A stretch of DNA of 64,000 nucleotides from Algisphaera sp039180025 (lineage in GTDB: Bacteria > Planctomycetota > Phycisphaerae > Phycisphaerales > Phycisphaeraceae). Under the pieces are notes generated by a model that worked only from the letters and a program-made list of their open reading frames with translations, was not told where the DNA came from and ran no database searches. Position 1 is the first letter of the stretch. Every line of letters begins with the position of its first letter. Location of the stretch: positions 1 through 64,000 of the forward strand of contig JBCDDZ010000012.1 of the NCBI GenBank assembly GCA_039180025.1. The letters are read 5' to 3'. Both the position numbers and the translations under genes were made by a program. Shown here in pieces: positions 35,389 through 42,097 of the stretch.

Positions 35389-36531
35389 TTAGGCCTTGAA
35401 GAACCCGCGGATCGTGTCGGCGACATAGCGGAGCTGGGGCTCTTCGAGTTCGGGATAGATCGGCAGAGCAAGGACTTCATCGGCCGCGCGTTCGCTGTGG
35501 GGGAAGTCTCCCTGCCGGTAGCCTAAGGGAGCGAAGCACTGCTGTTCGTGCAGCGAGAGGGGGTAATAGATGCCGCAGCCGATCTGGTGGGCACGGAGGT
35601 GGGCCATCAGGGCGTCGCGCTGCGGCGTGCGAACGACGTACTGGTTGTAGATCGACGAGCAGCCCGAGGCGATGACCGGGGTCTGAAGTTTGGGGAGATC
35701 GGCGAGGAGTTCGTCGTACCGGGCGGCGTTGTGGCGGCGGGCGTCGTGCCAAGTGTCGAGGTGCCGGAGTTTGACCGAGAGGTAGGCGGCGTTGAGGGTG
35801 TCCATACGGAAATTGCCGCCGACCTCTTCGTGGAAGTAGCGGCCGCCTTCCCCGGCCTGGGCGCCGTGGTTGCGGAACATCCGCATGCGGTCGGCGAGTT
35901 CCGAATCGGGGGTGAGCACCATGCCGCCGTCCCCGGCGCCGCCGAGGTTTTTGGTGGGATAAAAGCTCAGCGCGGTGGCGGCGGAGCGTTTGCCGGCGGG
36001 GTCGCCCCGGTAGGTTGCGCCGATGGCCTGGGCCGCGTCTTCGATGACCACCAGGTCGTGCGCCCGAGCGACGGCCTCGATGCCATCCATGTCCGCCATC
36101 TGCCCGAACAAGTGGACGGGCATAATGGCTTTGGTCTGCGGGGTGATTTTGTCTTCGAGCTTTGCGGGGTCGAGGTTGAACGTATCGGGATCGATGTCGG
36201 CGAAGACGGGTTTAATACCCTGCCGCCAGAGCGAGCCGGCGGTGGCGAAGAAGGTGAACGGCGAGGTGATGACCTCGTCGCCGCAGCCGATGTTGAGCCC
36301 CATCAGGGCCAGGATCAGCGCATCGGTACCCGACGAACAGGCTACGGCGTGCGCGACCTGGGCGTAGTCCGCGACTTCTTGTTCGAGGGTTTGGCAGGCC
36401 GGGCCGTTGCACACGGCCTGGCTGTCGAGGACTTCGGTCACGCGGGGCAGGATGTCGTCGCGGAGCGCGGCGTACTGGGCGCGGAGGTCCAGCAGCGGGA
36501 CCGAGGTGACGGGAGAAGAAGTGGTGGTCAT
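35389..36531 (-). CDS. DegT/DnrJ/EryC1/StrS sugar aminotransferase
   Basis: 380 residues, PLP enzyme that aminates a keto-sugar nucleotide for surface polysaccharide or glycan synthesis. Motifs: VPLLDLRAQYAALRDDIL at the N-terminus, CSSGTDALILALMGL (phosphate-binding), EVITSPFTFFATAGSL, VIEDAAQAIGATYRG (PLP Asp), and the Schiff-base Lys in FYPTKNLGGAGDGGMV (about residue 193). GGNFRMDTLNAAYLSVKL and GIYYPLSLHEQQCF complete the family pattern. It resembles WbpE-type enzymes that act on UDP-3-keto-glucuronate, but substrate is not certain. No glycosyltransferase genes are adjacent. Confidence 0.92.
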   Translation of the reverse strand: MTTTSSPVTSVPLLDLRAQYAALRDDILPRVTEVLDSQAVCNGPACQTLEQEVADYAQVAHAVACSSGTDALILALMGLNIGCGDEVITSPFTFFATAGSLWRQGIKPVFADIDPDTFNLDPAKLEDKITPQTKAIMPVHLFGQMADMDGIEAVARAHDLVVIEDAAQAIGATYRGDPAGKRSAATALSFYPTKNLGGAGDGGMVLTPDSELADRMRMFRNHGAQAGEGGRYFHEEVGGNFRMDTLNAAYLSVKLRHLDTWHDARRHNAARYDELLADLPKLQTPVIASGCSSIYNQYVVRTPQRDALMAHLRAHQIGCGIYYPLSLHEQQCFAPLGYRQGDFPHSERAADEVLALPIYPELEEPQLRYVADTIRGFFKA

Positions 36532-36694
36532 GGTGTCCCGATTCTAGCGGGCTGAATGCGGCTGGTGGGACGCCGATGATCGCGTCGTGTCCGGCAATCC
36601 GAGCGTACGGAGCGGTAGCCTAAGAAATATGACGCTGAGGGATCCCTCGGTGTTGCGTTGGGGCGGGGGTGTGGGTACTATGCAGGGGTATTGC
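36532..36694. other. Leader region 5' of the riboswitch
   Basis: 163 bp between the divergent aminotransferase start and the riboswitch aptamer. It should hold the promoter of the B12-controlled cluster. A hairpin-like GAGGGATCCCTC (36638-36649) is present. No gene is seen. Confidence 0.4.
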
Positions 36695-37060
36695 TTTCAG
36701 GTGCTTCGTCGAGGCCGATATGGCCGAGGCGGGGTGAAAAGGGAAGCGGAGTGACCCCCCGGCAAATGGGCCTTTCACAAGGCTCGATTGCAGCCAGGGG
36801 ATATTCTCCCGCGGACGCGCCGCCGTAATGGGCCAAGCGCTGGACTCGTTTGCCACTGTCGGGCCCGCAACGGGCTGAGGACGGGAAGGTAAGTTCAGCG
36901 ATTCCCGGAAACCGGCCTCCCGCGATCAGTTGTCAAAGGTTACGACCTTCGGCCGGCTGCATCGCGAAGAGGATCGACTTCCGGGGGGCCCTAAGCCGGA
37001 AGACCTGCCTGAACAGTTTGCATCGGGTCCTCGCGGAACAGGACACCCGGGCAGGTCGAC
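36695..37060 (+). promoter_or_regulatory. Cobalamin (B12) riboswitch with expression platform
   Basis: Outer helix TTTCAGG (36695-36701) with CCTGAA (37008-37013); core AAAAGGGAA (36737-36745) followed by GTGA; GCCACTGT (36852-36859) and GGGAAGG (36883-36889), the P7/P8 strand pair of the B12 class; and the 3' signature AAGCCGGAAGACCTGCC (36993-37009), close to that of the E. coli btuB aptamer. The aptamer is about 320 nt, longer than usual because of extra stems, including a UACG-capped hairpin AAGGT/ACCTT (36936-36949). Beyond it, GGCAGGTC (37050-37057) is an exact complement of GACCTGCC (37002-37009), so it can open the 3' signature: a likely switching helix. It should repress the downstream cluster when B12 is plentiful. 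Confidence 0.82.
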
Positions 37061-37198
37061 GCGGTCGCTCATTTCCCCGAGCGCCCTGATCTTTCTGCAC
37101 GCTCTGCGAGGATCCCACAAGCCGTTTTGGCCCGGAGTGAGGCTGCGCGTTGCAGCGTCTCGGGCCGGGGCTGATTGGGGAACTCGGAGAGAATCAAC

Positions 37199-38047
37199 AT
37201 GACGTGTTTGAAACCTTACCGCTTGACGGTCGCCGCGGTCGCCGCGACGTGCCCGTTGTTGGGCCACGCCCAGACCATCGACGCGACCGACGCCCGCCTG
37301 GTGGGCTTCGCCAACTCGGTCGAAAGTTTCTTGGCCGCGCCCGGCACCAGCGGAGCGGTCGACGATCCGTCGGCCGCCCTGGGTGCCCCGGACGCGGGCT
37401 TCGACGGAATCCCGACCAACGGACTGTTCTCGCTGGGCGACCCGCTCCCCGATATCGACCCCGGTCAGATCACGCTCGGCTTCGAAAACGCGATCACCAA
37501 CGGCATCGGCGACGACTTCGCGGTCTTCGAAAACGCCGGAGACTTCGGAGATTTTGGGCTTTTCGCCGAACTCGCCTTCGTCGAAGTGTCGACCGACGGC
37601 AATACTTTCGCCCGCTTTGCCAGCGAATTCACGGGAACAATACCCACTGTCGGCGGCCCCGCGTTACCCACCGACCTGCTTAATGTCGGTACCACATTTC
37701 TGACGCTGCCCGACTCCAGCGTGGTTTCCGGCCTCGCCGGGGCCGACGTCGCCTTGGTCGGCACCCTCTTCGATCTCGACACCCTGCTCAGCGACGCCTT
37801 GGTCGTCAGCGGCGCAGTCGATCTCGACGAAATCAATTTCGTCCGCTTGGTCGATATTCCAGGCGACGGCCGGTTCAGCGACACCGCCGGCAACCCCATT
37901 TTCGATGCGTTCGACCCCGGCAACGTCACCGGCGGGTTCGACCTCGACGCCGTGGGCGTGCTCAACCAAGTGCCCGAGCCCGGCAGCGCGTTGGCCTTGA
38001 TCGTCTTGACCAGTCTGGCAACGGTACGCCGCCGCGCCGCCGGCTGA
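37199..38047 (+). CDS. PEP-CTERM surface protein under B12 riboswitch control
   Basis: 282 residues from ATG 37199, with GGAGAG at good spacing. Signal peptide (RLTVAAVAATCPLLGHAQ), then a beta-rich mature domain containing GAVDDPSAALGAPDAGFDGI, FSLGDPLPDIDPGQITLGFE, DDFAVFENAGDFGDFGLFAE, AFVEVSTDGNTFARFASEF and INFVRLVDIPGDGRFSDTAG, then the PEP-CTERM tail VPEPGSALALIVLTSLATVR with RRRAAG. This layout belongs to a family of surface proteins in Gram-negatives with PEP-CTERM tails that I recall next to cobalamin transport genes. The riboswitch 140 bp upstream fits a B12-related role, perhaps binding corrinoid at the surface; binding itself is inference. The tail implies processing by an exosortase, whose gene is not in the window. 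Confidence 0.85.
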   Translation: MTCLKPYRLTVAAVAATCPLLGHAQTIDATDARLVGFANSVESFLAAPGTSGAVDDPSAALGAPDAGFDGIPTNGLFSLGDPLPDIDPGQITLGFENAITNGIGDDFAVFENAGDFGDFGLFAELAFVEVSTDGNTFARFASEFTGTIPTVGGPALPTDLLNVGTTFLTLPDSSVVSGLAGADVALVGTLFDLDTLLSDALVVSGAVDLDEINFVRLVDIPGDGRFSDTAGNPIFDAFDPGNVTGGFDLDAVGVLNQVPEPGSALALIVLTSLATVRRRAAG

Positions 38048-38100
38048 CCCGTTCCAAAAAACATTCGGTGGCGGGTCAACGCCCGCCGCCGGGCTTCGCC

Positions 38101-38910
38101 ATGCGAGTCTCACGCCGCCTACCATTTCGTGCTTTCACGCTCATCGAGTTGCTCGTGGTCATCGCGATCGTTGCGCTGCTGATCGGCTTGCTGTTGCCGG
38201 TGCTCAGCCGTTCGCGGGAGGCCGGCCGGGCCGCGGTCTGCGGGTCCAACCTCCGGCAACTCGTGCTAGCCGGTACGACCTACGCCACCGACCACCGCGA
38301 GTTTTTCGTCCCCGCCGCGGAGGATGTTTTTGTCGGCTTCGGCGGGCGGCAACGCTGGCACGGCGTCCGCCAGTCGCCCGGCACCGCGAACCCCGACCCG
38401 TTCGACCCGGCCCTCGGGCCGCTGCGCGACTACCTCGGCGTCGCCGGGCGGGTCAAGCTTTGTCCGTCTTTCGACGACGCCGTCACCGATTCGGCGGCCG
38501 CCTTCGAGGTCGGTACTGGCGGCTACGGCTACAACCAGGCCTACGTCGGCGGACGCTACGACCTCTTCGGCGCCACGCCCCAAGCCGCCGCCACCACCGC
38601 CCGCACCGATCAACTCCGCACCCCCACCGACACCCTGCTGTTCGCCGACGCCGCGTTCTTGGGCCCCGGCACCTCGGTCATCGAATACTCTTTCGCCGAA
38701 CCCCCTTTCCGCCAGTCCAGCCCCGGCCCGCCGTCGACCAGCCGGCCGGTCCCCTCGACCCATTTCCGACACGACCAAACCTCCGCCCAAGTCGCGTGGG
38801 GCGACGGCCACGTCGATCGCCGAACCCTCAGCCTCAGCACCACCGCCGCCCTCGAAACCCGCCGCTTGGGCTGGTTTACCGACAACAACGACGCCTACGA
38901 TCTGGACTGA
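38101..38910 (+). CDS. Prepilin-type N-methylation protein with H-x10-DG C-terminal motif
   Basis: 269 residues from ATG 38101 (a GTG at 38068 is possible). Type IV prepilin leader and helix RAFTLIELLVVIAIVALLIG, then LLLPVLSRSREAGRAAVCGS and NLRQLVLAGTTYATDHREF, the typical planctomycete pseudopilin-like group, ending HFRHDQTSAQVAWGDGHVD (His, ten residues, Asp-Gly). The middle has a DUF1559-like domain (CPSFDDAVTDS; YGYNQAYVGGRYDLFG). It lies 53 bp after the PEP-CTERM gene on the same strand, so it is probably in the B12-controlled transcript. It may anchor or extend the surface partner from the inner membrane. Confidence 0.85.
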   Translation: MRVSRRLPFRAFTLIELLVVIAIVALLIGLLLPVLSRSREAGRAAVCGSNLRQLVLAGTTYATDHREFFVPAAEDVFVGFGGRQRWHGVRQSPGTANPDPFDPALGPLRDYLGVAGRVKLCPSFDDAVTDSAAAFEVGTGGYGYNQAYVGGRYDLFGATPQAAATTARTDQLRTPTDTLLFADAAFLGPGTSVIEYSFAEPPFRQSSPGPPSTSRPVPSTHFRHDQTSAQVAWGDGHVDRRTLSLSTTAALETRRLGWFTDNNDAYDLD

Positions 38911-38940
38911 CCCCCCGCCCCGTCAACACCCATCAACCGC

Positions 38941-39195
38941 ATGAAAATCGACCGCTGCATCTGCACCCGACGCACGTTCTGCGACCTGATCGACACCGCT
39001 CGATCCGAGAGCCTGTCGCTGCCGCAACTGGTCGAAACCACCAGCGCCTCGGCCTGCTGCACCATGTGCGGCCCCTACCTCCGCCGGGCCTACCGCACGG
39101 GGCAGACCGTCTTCGGCCATCTCCTCAGCCAAGACGACGAACCCCACGCCACCGACAGGGACCAAACCGCGGCCGTGCCGTTGACCCTGAGTTGA
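38941..39195 (+). CDS. BFD-like [2Fe-2S]-binding small protein
   Basis: 84 residues, soluble. Cysteines at CIC (residues 6 and 8) and CCTMCGPYLRRAYRTG (about 39-54) give the CxC...CxxC pattern with CGPYL of the BFD-like [2Fe-2S] domain (bacterioferritin-associated ferredoxin and NirB/CopZ-type domains). A single cluster could pass electrons to a partner. It is 30 bp downstream of the prepilin-like gene. The last 25 residues are disordered. In this setting a role in reducing cobalt or iron is attractive but only inferred. The ligation is read from spacing and not tested. Confidence 0.7.
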   Translation: MKIDRCICTRRTFCDLIDTARSESLSLPQLVETTSASACCTMCGPYLRRAYRTGQTVFGHLLSQDDEPHATDRDQTAAVPLTLS

Positions 39196-39209
39196 GGAGC
39201 ATCCGGTCC

Positions 39210-39440
39210 GTGGAATTGCCGCTGCCGATTGCTGCGCACCGATGCCCGTTGTGCGGAGCGGCGAACCGCTGCATGATCGCTGCGGGGAGCGATCCTAAAG
39301 GATGCTGGTGCATGAGCGTGACGGTTCCGCCCGAGTTGCTGGAAAGATTACCGCCCGGGACGCCGGGGAAGTCTTGCATCTGTGAAGCGTGCGTCGGGGC
39401 TTGGACTAACCGAGGGGTGATACGGCGTTACGCCGACTGA
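39210..39440 (+). CDS. Cysteine-rich CWC-family protein
   Basis: 76 residues from GTG 39210, preceded by GAGGAG nine bases upstream, 14 bp after the BFD-like gene. Cysteine pattern CPLCGAANRC, KGCWCMSV and CICEACV matches the cysteine-rich CWC family, small proteins proposed to bind zinc or an Fe-S/metal centre. The CxxC pairs suggest a knuckle. A much longer frame (38460-39440) crosses the preceding genes and is spurious: only the last part has family features. Function unknown; it is cotranscribed with a [2Fe-2S] protein and lies 24 bp before thioredoxin reductase. Confidence 0.7.
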   Translation: MELPLPIAAHRCPLCGAANRCMIAAGSDPKGCWCMSVTVPPELLERLPPGTPGKSCICEACVGAWTNRGVIRRYAD

Positions 39441-39464
39441 GCCGCCGGCTCAGGTTGCTAGGAT

Positions 39465-40562
39465 ATGACCATGCCTGACACTCCCCCATCTGAACTGCCT
39501 CATGAACAAGTCGTCATCATCGGTTCCGGCCCCGCGGGCTGGACGGCCGCGATCTACGCCGCCCGCGCCGGGCTCGAGCCGCTGGTCTTCGCCGGCCGGG
39601 CCGCCGGCAAAGACCTCATGCCCGGCGGCCAGCTCATGCTCACCACCGACGTCGAAAACTACCCCGGGTTTCCCAAAGGCGTCACGGGTCCCGAGATGAT
39701 GCACATGTTCTACCACCAGGCCATGCGTTTCGACACGCGCGTGGTCACCGACAGCGGCGTCAAGAACATGGACGAGATGTCCAACGAAACGCTCTACCAG
39801 CAGTTCCAGAACGTCGCGTCGGTGGACCTGTCCGAGCGTCCGTTCCGCGTCGTCGGCGACGGCGAAAACCCGCACGAAGTCCTCGCCGACGCCGTGATCA
39901 TCGCCACCGGCGCGAAGGCCAACTGGCTGGGCCTCGAAAACGAGATGCGGCTCGCCCAGTCTGGCGGCGGCGTGAGCGCGTGCGCCGTGTGCGACGGGGC
40001 CTTGCCGATGTTCCGCGATGCCGTGTTGGGCGTTGTGGGCGCCGGGGACACCGCGGTGGAAGAGGCGACCTATCTCAGCAAGTTCGCGTCCAAGGTGGTC
40101 ATGTTCGTCCGCCGCGACGAGATGCGGGCCAGCAAGATTATGCAGGAGCGGGCCCACAAAAACGACAAGATCGAGATCATGTGGAACACCGAGATCACCG
40201 ACGTGCTCGGCGACGAAAAGATCACCGGCGTGAAACTCATCAATAACCAGACCCAAGAAGAGTCCGAGATGGAACTGGGGGGCCTGTTCATGGCGATCGG
40301 GCACACGCCGATCACCGGCTTCCTCGACGGCCAACTCCCGGCCGACGACGCGGGGTATCTGCTGCTCGACGACCCGTACCGCAGCACCACGGAGATCCCG
40401 GGGGTGTTCCTGGCCGGCGACGTGGCGGACCACGTGTACCGGCAAGCGGTCACGGCGGCGGGGATGGGGTGCAAAGCCGCCATCGACGCCGAGCGTTGGC
40501 TGGCGGAGCAGGAGGGATCGGAGGCCGAGGCGATGTCGTCCGAGGGCCACTGGGCCAAGTGA
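39465..40562 (+). CDS. trxB: Thioredoxin reductase
   Basis: FAD/NADPH enzyme that reduces thioredoxin. 365 residues: FAD motif VVIIGSGPAGWTAAIYAARA (about residues 16-35), PGGQLMLTTDVENYPGF, the redox Cys pair CAVCDG (about residues 168-173), NADPH motif GVVGAGDTAVEEATYLSKF, and the end GVFLAGDVADHVYRQAVTAA. All active-site residues are present. It starts 24 bp after the CWC gene on the same strand and may be read from the B12-controlled promoter, or may have its own; longer than usual by about 40 residues in the C-terminal tail. Confidence 0.95.
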   Translation: MTMPDTPPSELPHEQVVIIGSGPAGWTAAIYAARAGLEPLVFAGRAAGKDLMPGGQLMLTTDVENYPGFPKGVTGPEMMHMFYHQAMRFDTRVVTDSGVKNMDEMSNETLYQQFQNVASVDLSERPFRVVGDGENPHEVLADAVIIATGAKANWLGLENEMRLAQSGGGVSACAVCDGALPMFRDAVLGVVGAGDTAVEEATYLSKFASKVVMFVRRDEMRASKIMQERAHKNDKIEIMWNTEITDVLGDEKITGVKLINNQTQEESEMELGGLFMAIGHTPITGFLDGQLPADDAGYLLLDDPYRSTTEIPGVFLAGDVADHVYRQAVTAAGMGCKAAIDAERWLAEQEGSEAEAMSSEGHWAK

Positions 40563-40597
40563 CGCCATGGAGCGGCGGGTTTACGCAAACCCCGGAC

Positions 40598-42097
40598 TCA
40601 GCGGCGGGGCGGTGAAACCAGGCGGGGGACGTATTCGGGATCGAAAGCGGCAAGGACGTCTCGGCTGCGCAGCGGTCCGGGGATGGGCTGACGCATGGTC
40701 ATGGCGAAAGCGGCGGAGTTGATCTGGTTGAGGCCGCCGTGGGTCGAATGGGGGGTGACAAACCACTGGAACCATTCGATCCCGGCGCAGTAGCCGTCCT
40801 GGAGGGTGGCCATGAGCTGGGGCACGTTTCGGGTGCCGCGGTGAAACGCGTCCCAGAGGCGGGGCGGGGCATCGGGGAAGGGGTGGTCCGCGGTGCGTGC
40901 GAGCCATTGGTCGCGGGTCAGCGGGACGCCGGAGAGTTCCGAGCCGAGCCCGAGGACGTCGGCCGAGTCGGGCGAGTAGGTAAAGCGCTGCCGTTCGTCG
41001 AGCGTGACGGTGGCACGTCCGAGGTGGCTGCGGACGATCACGGCGTGGCCCTCTACGTAGCTGAAGGTTTCGAGATGCGGCTGGCGGGCGAGTAGGGCGT
41101 CGGCGACCTCGGCGGGCCGATCGGTGTGCACGCCGAACCAGGTGAGCAGCCCGTCCATTTCGAGGTGGACATCACCGGGTTTGCGCGGGCGGTCGGTGGG
41201 GCGGTACCCGGCGTCGCGGAGGTTCTGTTCGATATCAAGCCAAGTGCTATAGGCCAGGTTGTGGCCGTGGTCGGAGGCGATCGAAATCTTGACCGCTCCG
41301 CGGCGTTCGTAGAGAACCTGGAGTACGAAGCGCTCGAGTTCGTCGAGGGCCTCTTCGAGTCCCGCGTGTTGATATTTGAAGAGCATGGAGGCGGAGGAAG
41401 CGATGTAGATCACGGTGGTGCGGTCGGGGGACTCGTCGAACGCGAGCCGGGCCCGTTCGAACTCGGCGTGGAGCCAGGGCCGAGGCATCAGGAAGGCGGT
41501 GCCGTTGTCGCGGTAATCGATGTTGTAGTGCAGACGCTGCTGCCAGGGGTTGCGGTAGCCAGCGAAGCGTTTGCGGATGAGGTTGTTCACGCGTCTGTGC
41601 TGGGGCCGCGGGTCGTAGTGCCGATTGATGGGGCCGGGCATCGGCGGGGCGCGGAGGATGTCGGTAAAACAGACCGCGGACATGCTGGGGTAGGGCGCGA
41701 TCACTTTGGCCGGAGGGTAGAAAGCGTGCAGAACGGAGTGGGGCTTGCCGCGGAGCCGCTCGACGATCGCGAAAAAAGGGATCGAATCGATCAGCACGAT
41801 CAGGTGCGGCACCTGGTCGTTGGGGTAGTCCGAGAGGCGGTACCGGCGGTCGGGCTGGCCGTCCTGATTATCGTCGTAGGCCAACTCGTCGAGGCGGTCG
41901 GCCGAACGGTCAAGCGAAAATTGGAAGTCCGCCCGCCCGTCGCGGTCGGTGTCGTAGCGGACGGCCGAGTCGGAGAACGTCGGCGGCGCGAGGGTACGGA
42001 AATGCAGGCGGTCCGAAGGGCCGCAGGCGGTCAGGGCCGCGGCGAAGAGGCTCGCCATCAGGGCCGTCAGCACGGTGAGGTGAGGACATCGGTTCAT
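40598..42097 (-). CDS. Lipoprotein of alkaline-phosphatase-fold type
   Basis: 499 residues from ATG 42097. Lipobox LTACG (about residues 22-26). Core features of the alkaline phosphatase superfamily: VPHLIVLIDSIPFFAIVERL (metal Asp, then a Ser in the nucleophile region), TVIYIASSASMLFKYQHAG and KISIASDHGHNLAYS (metal Asp-His). A late His (VTPHSTHGGLNQ) could complete the site. A Ca2+-like DTDRDGRADFQFSLDR segment sits near residue 50. Last gene of a four-gene operon, ATGA-overlapped with the exporter gene. Substrate may be a phospho- or sulfo-headgroup (inference). Confidence 0.72.
   Translation of the reverse strand: MNRCPHLTVLTALMASLFAAALTACGPSDRLHFRTLAPPTFSDSAVRYDTDRDGRADFQFSLDRSADRLDELAYDDNQDGQPDRRYRLSDYPNDQVPHLIVLIDSIPFFAIVERLRGKPHSVLHAFYPPAKVIAPYPSMSAVCFTDILRAPPMPGPINRHYDPRPQHRRVNNLIRKRFAGYRNPWQQRLHYNIDYRDNGTAFLMPRPWLHAEFERARLAFDESPDRTTVIYIASSASMLFKYQHAGLEEALDELERFVLQVLYERRGAVKISIASDHGHNLAYSTWLDIEQNLRDAGYRPTDRPRKPGDVHLEMDGLLTWFGVHTDRPAEVADALLARQPHLETFSYVEGHAVIVRSHLGRATVTLDERQRFTYSPDSADVLGLGSELSGVPLTRDQWLARTADHPFPDAPPRLWDAFHRGTRNVPQLMATLQDGYCAGIEWFQWFVTPHSTHGGLNQINSAAFAMTMRQPIPGPLRSRDVLAAFDPEYVPRLVSPPRR

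Noticed and set aside
36721..36760. Possible RNase P RNA (GGGTGAAAAGG)
   Set aside because: Only this short string matches; the P4 and other conserved regions are absent, and the cobalamin riboswitch explains the region better.
36620..36856. Short minus-strand frame in the riboswitch leader
   Set aside because: Overlaps the structured RNA and has no coding features.
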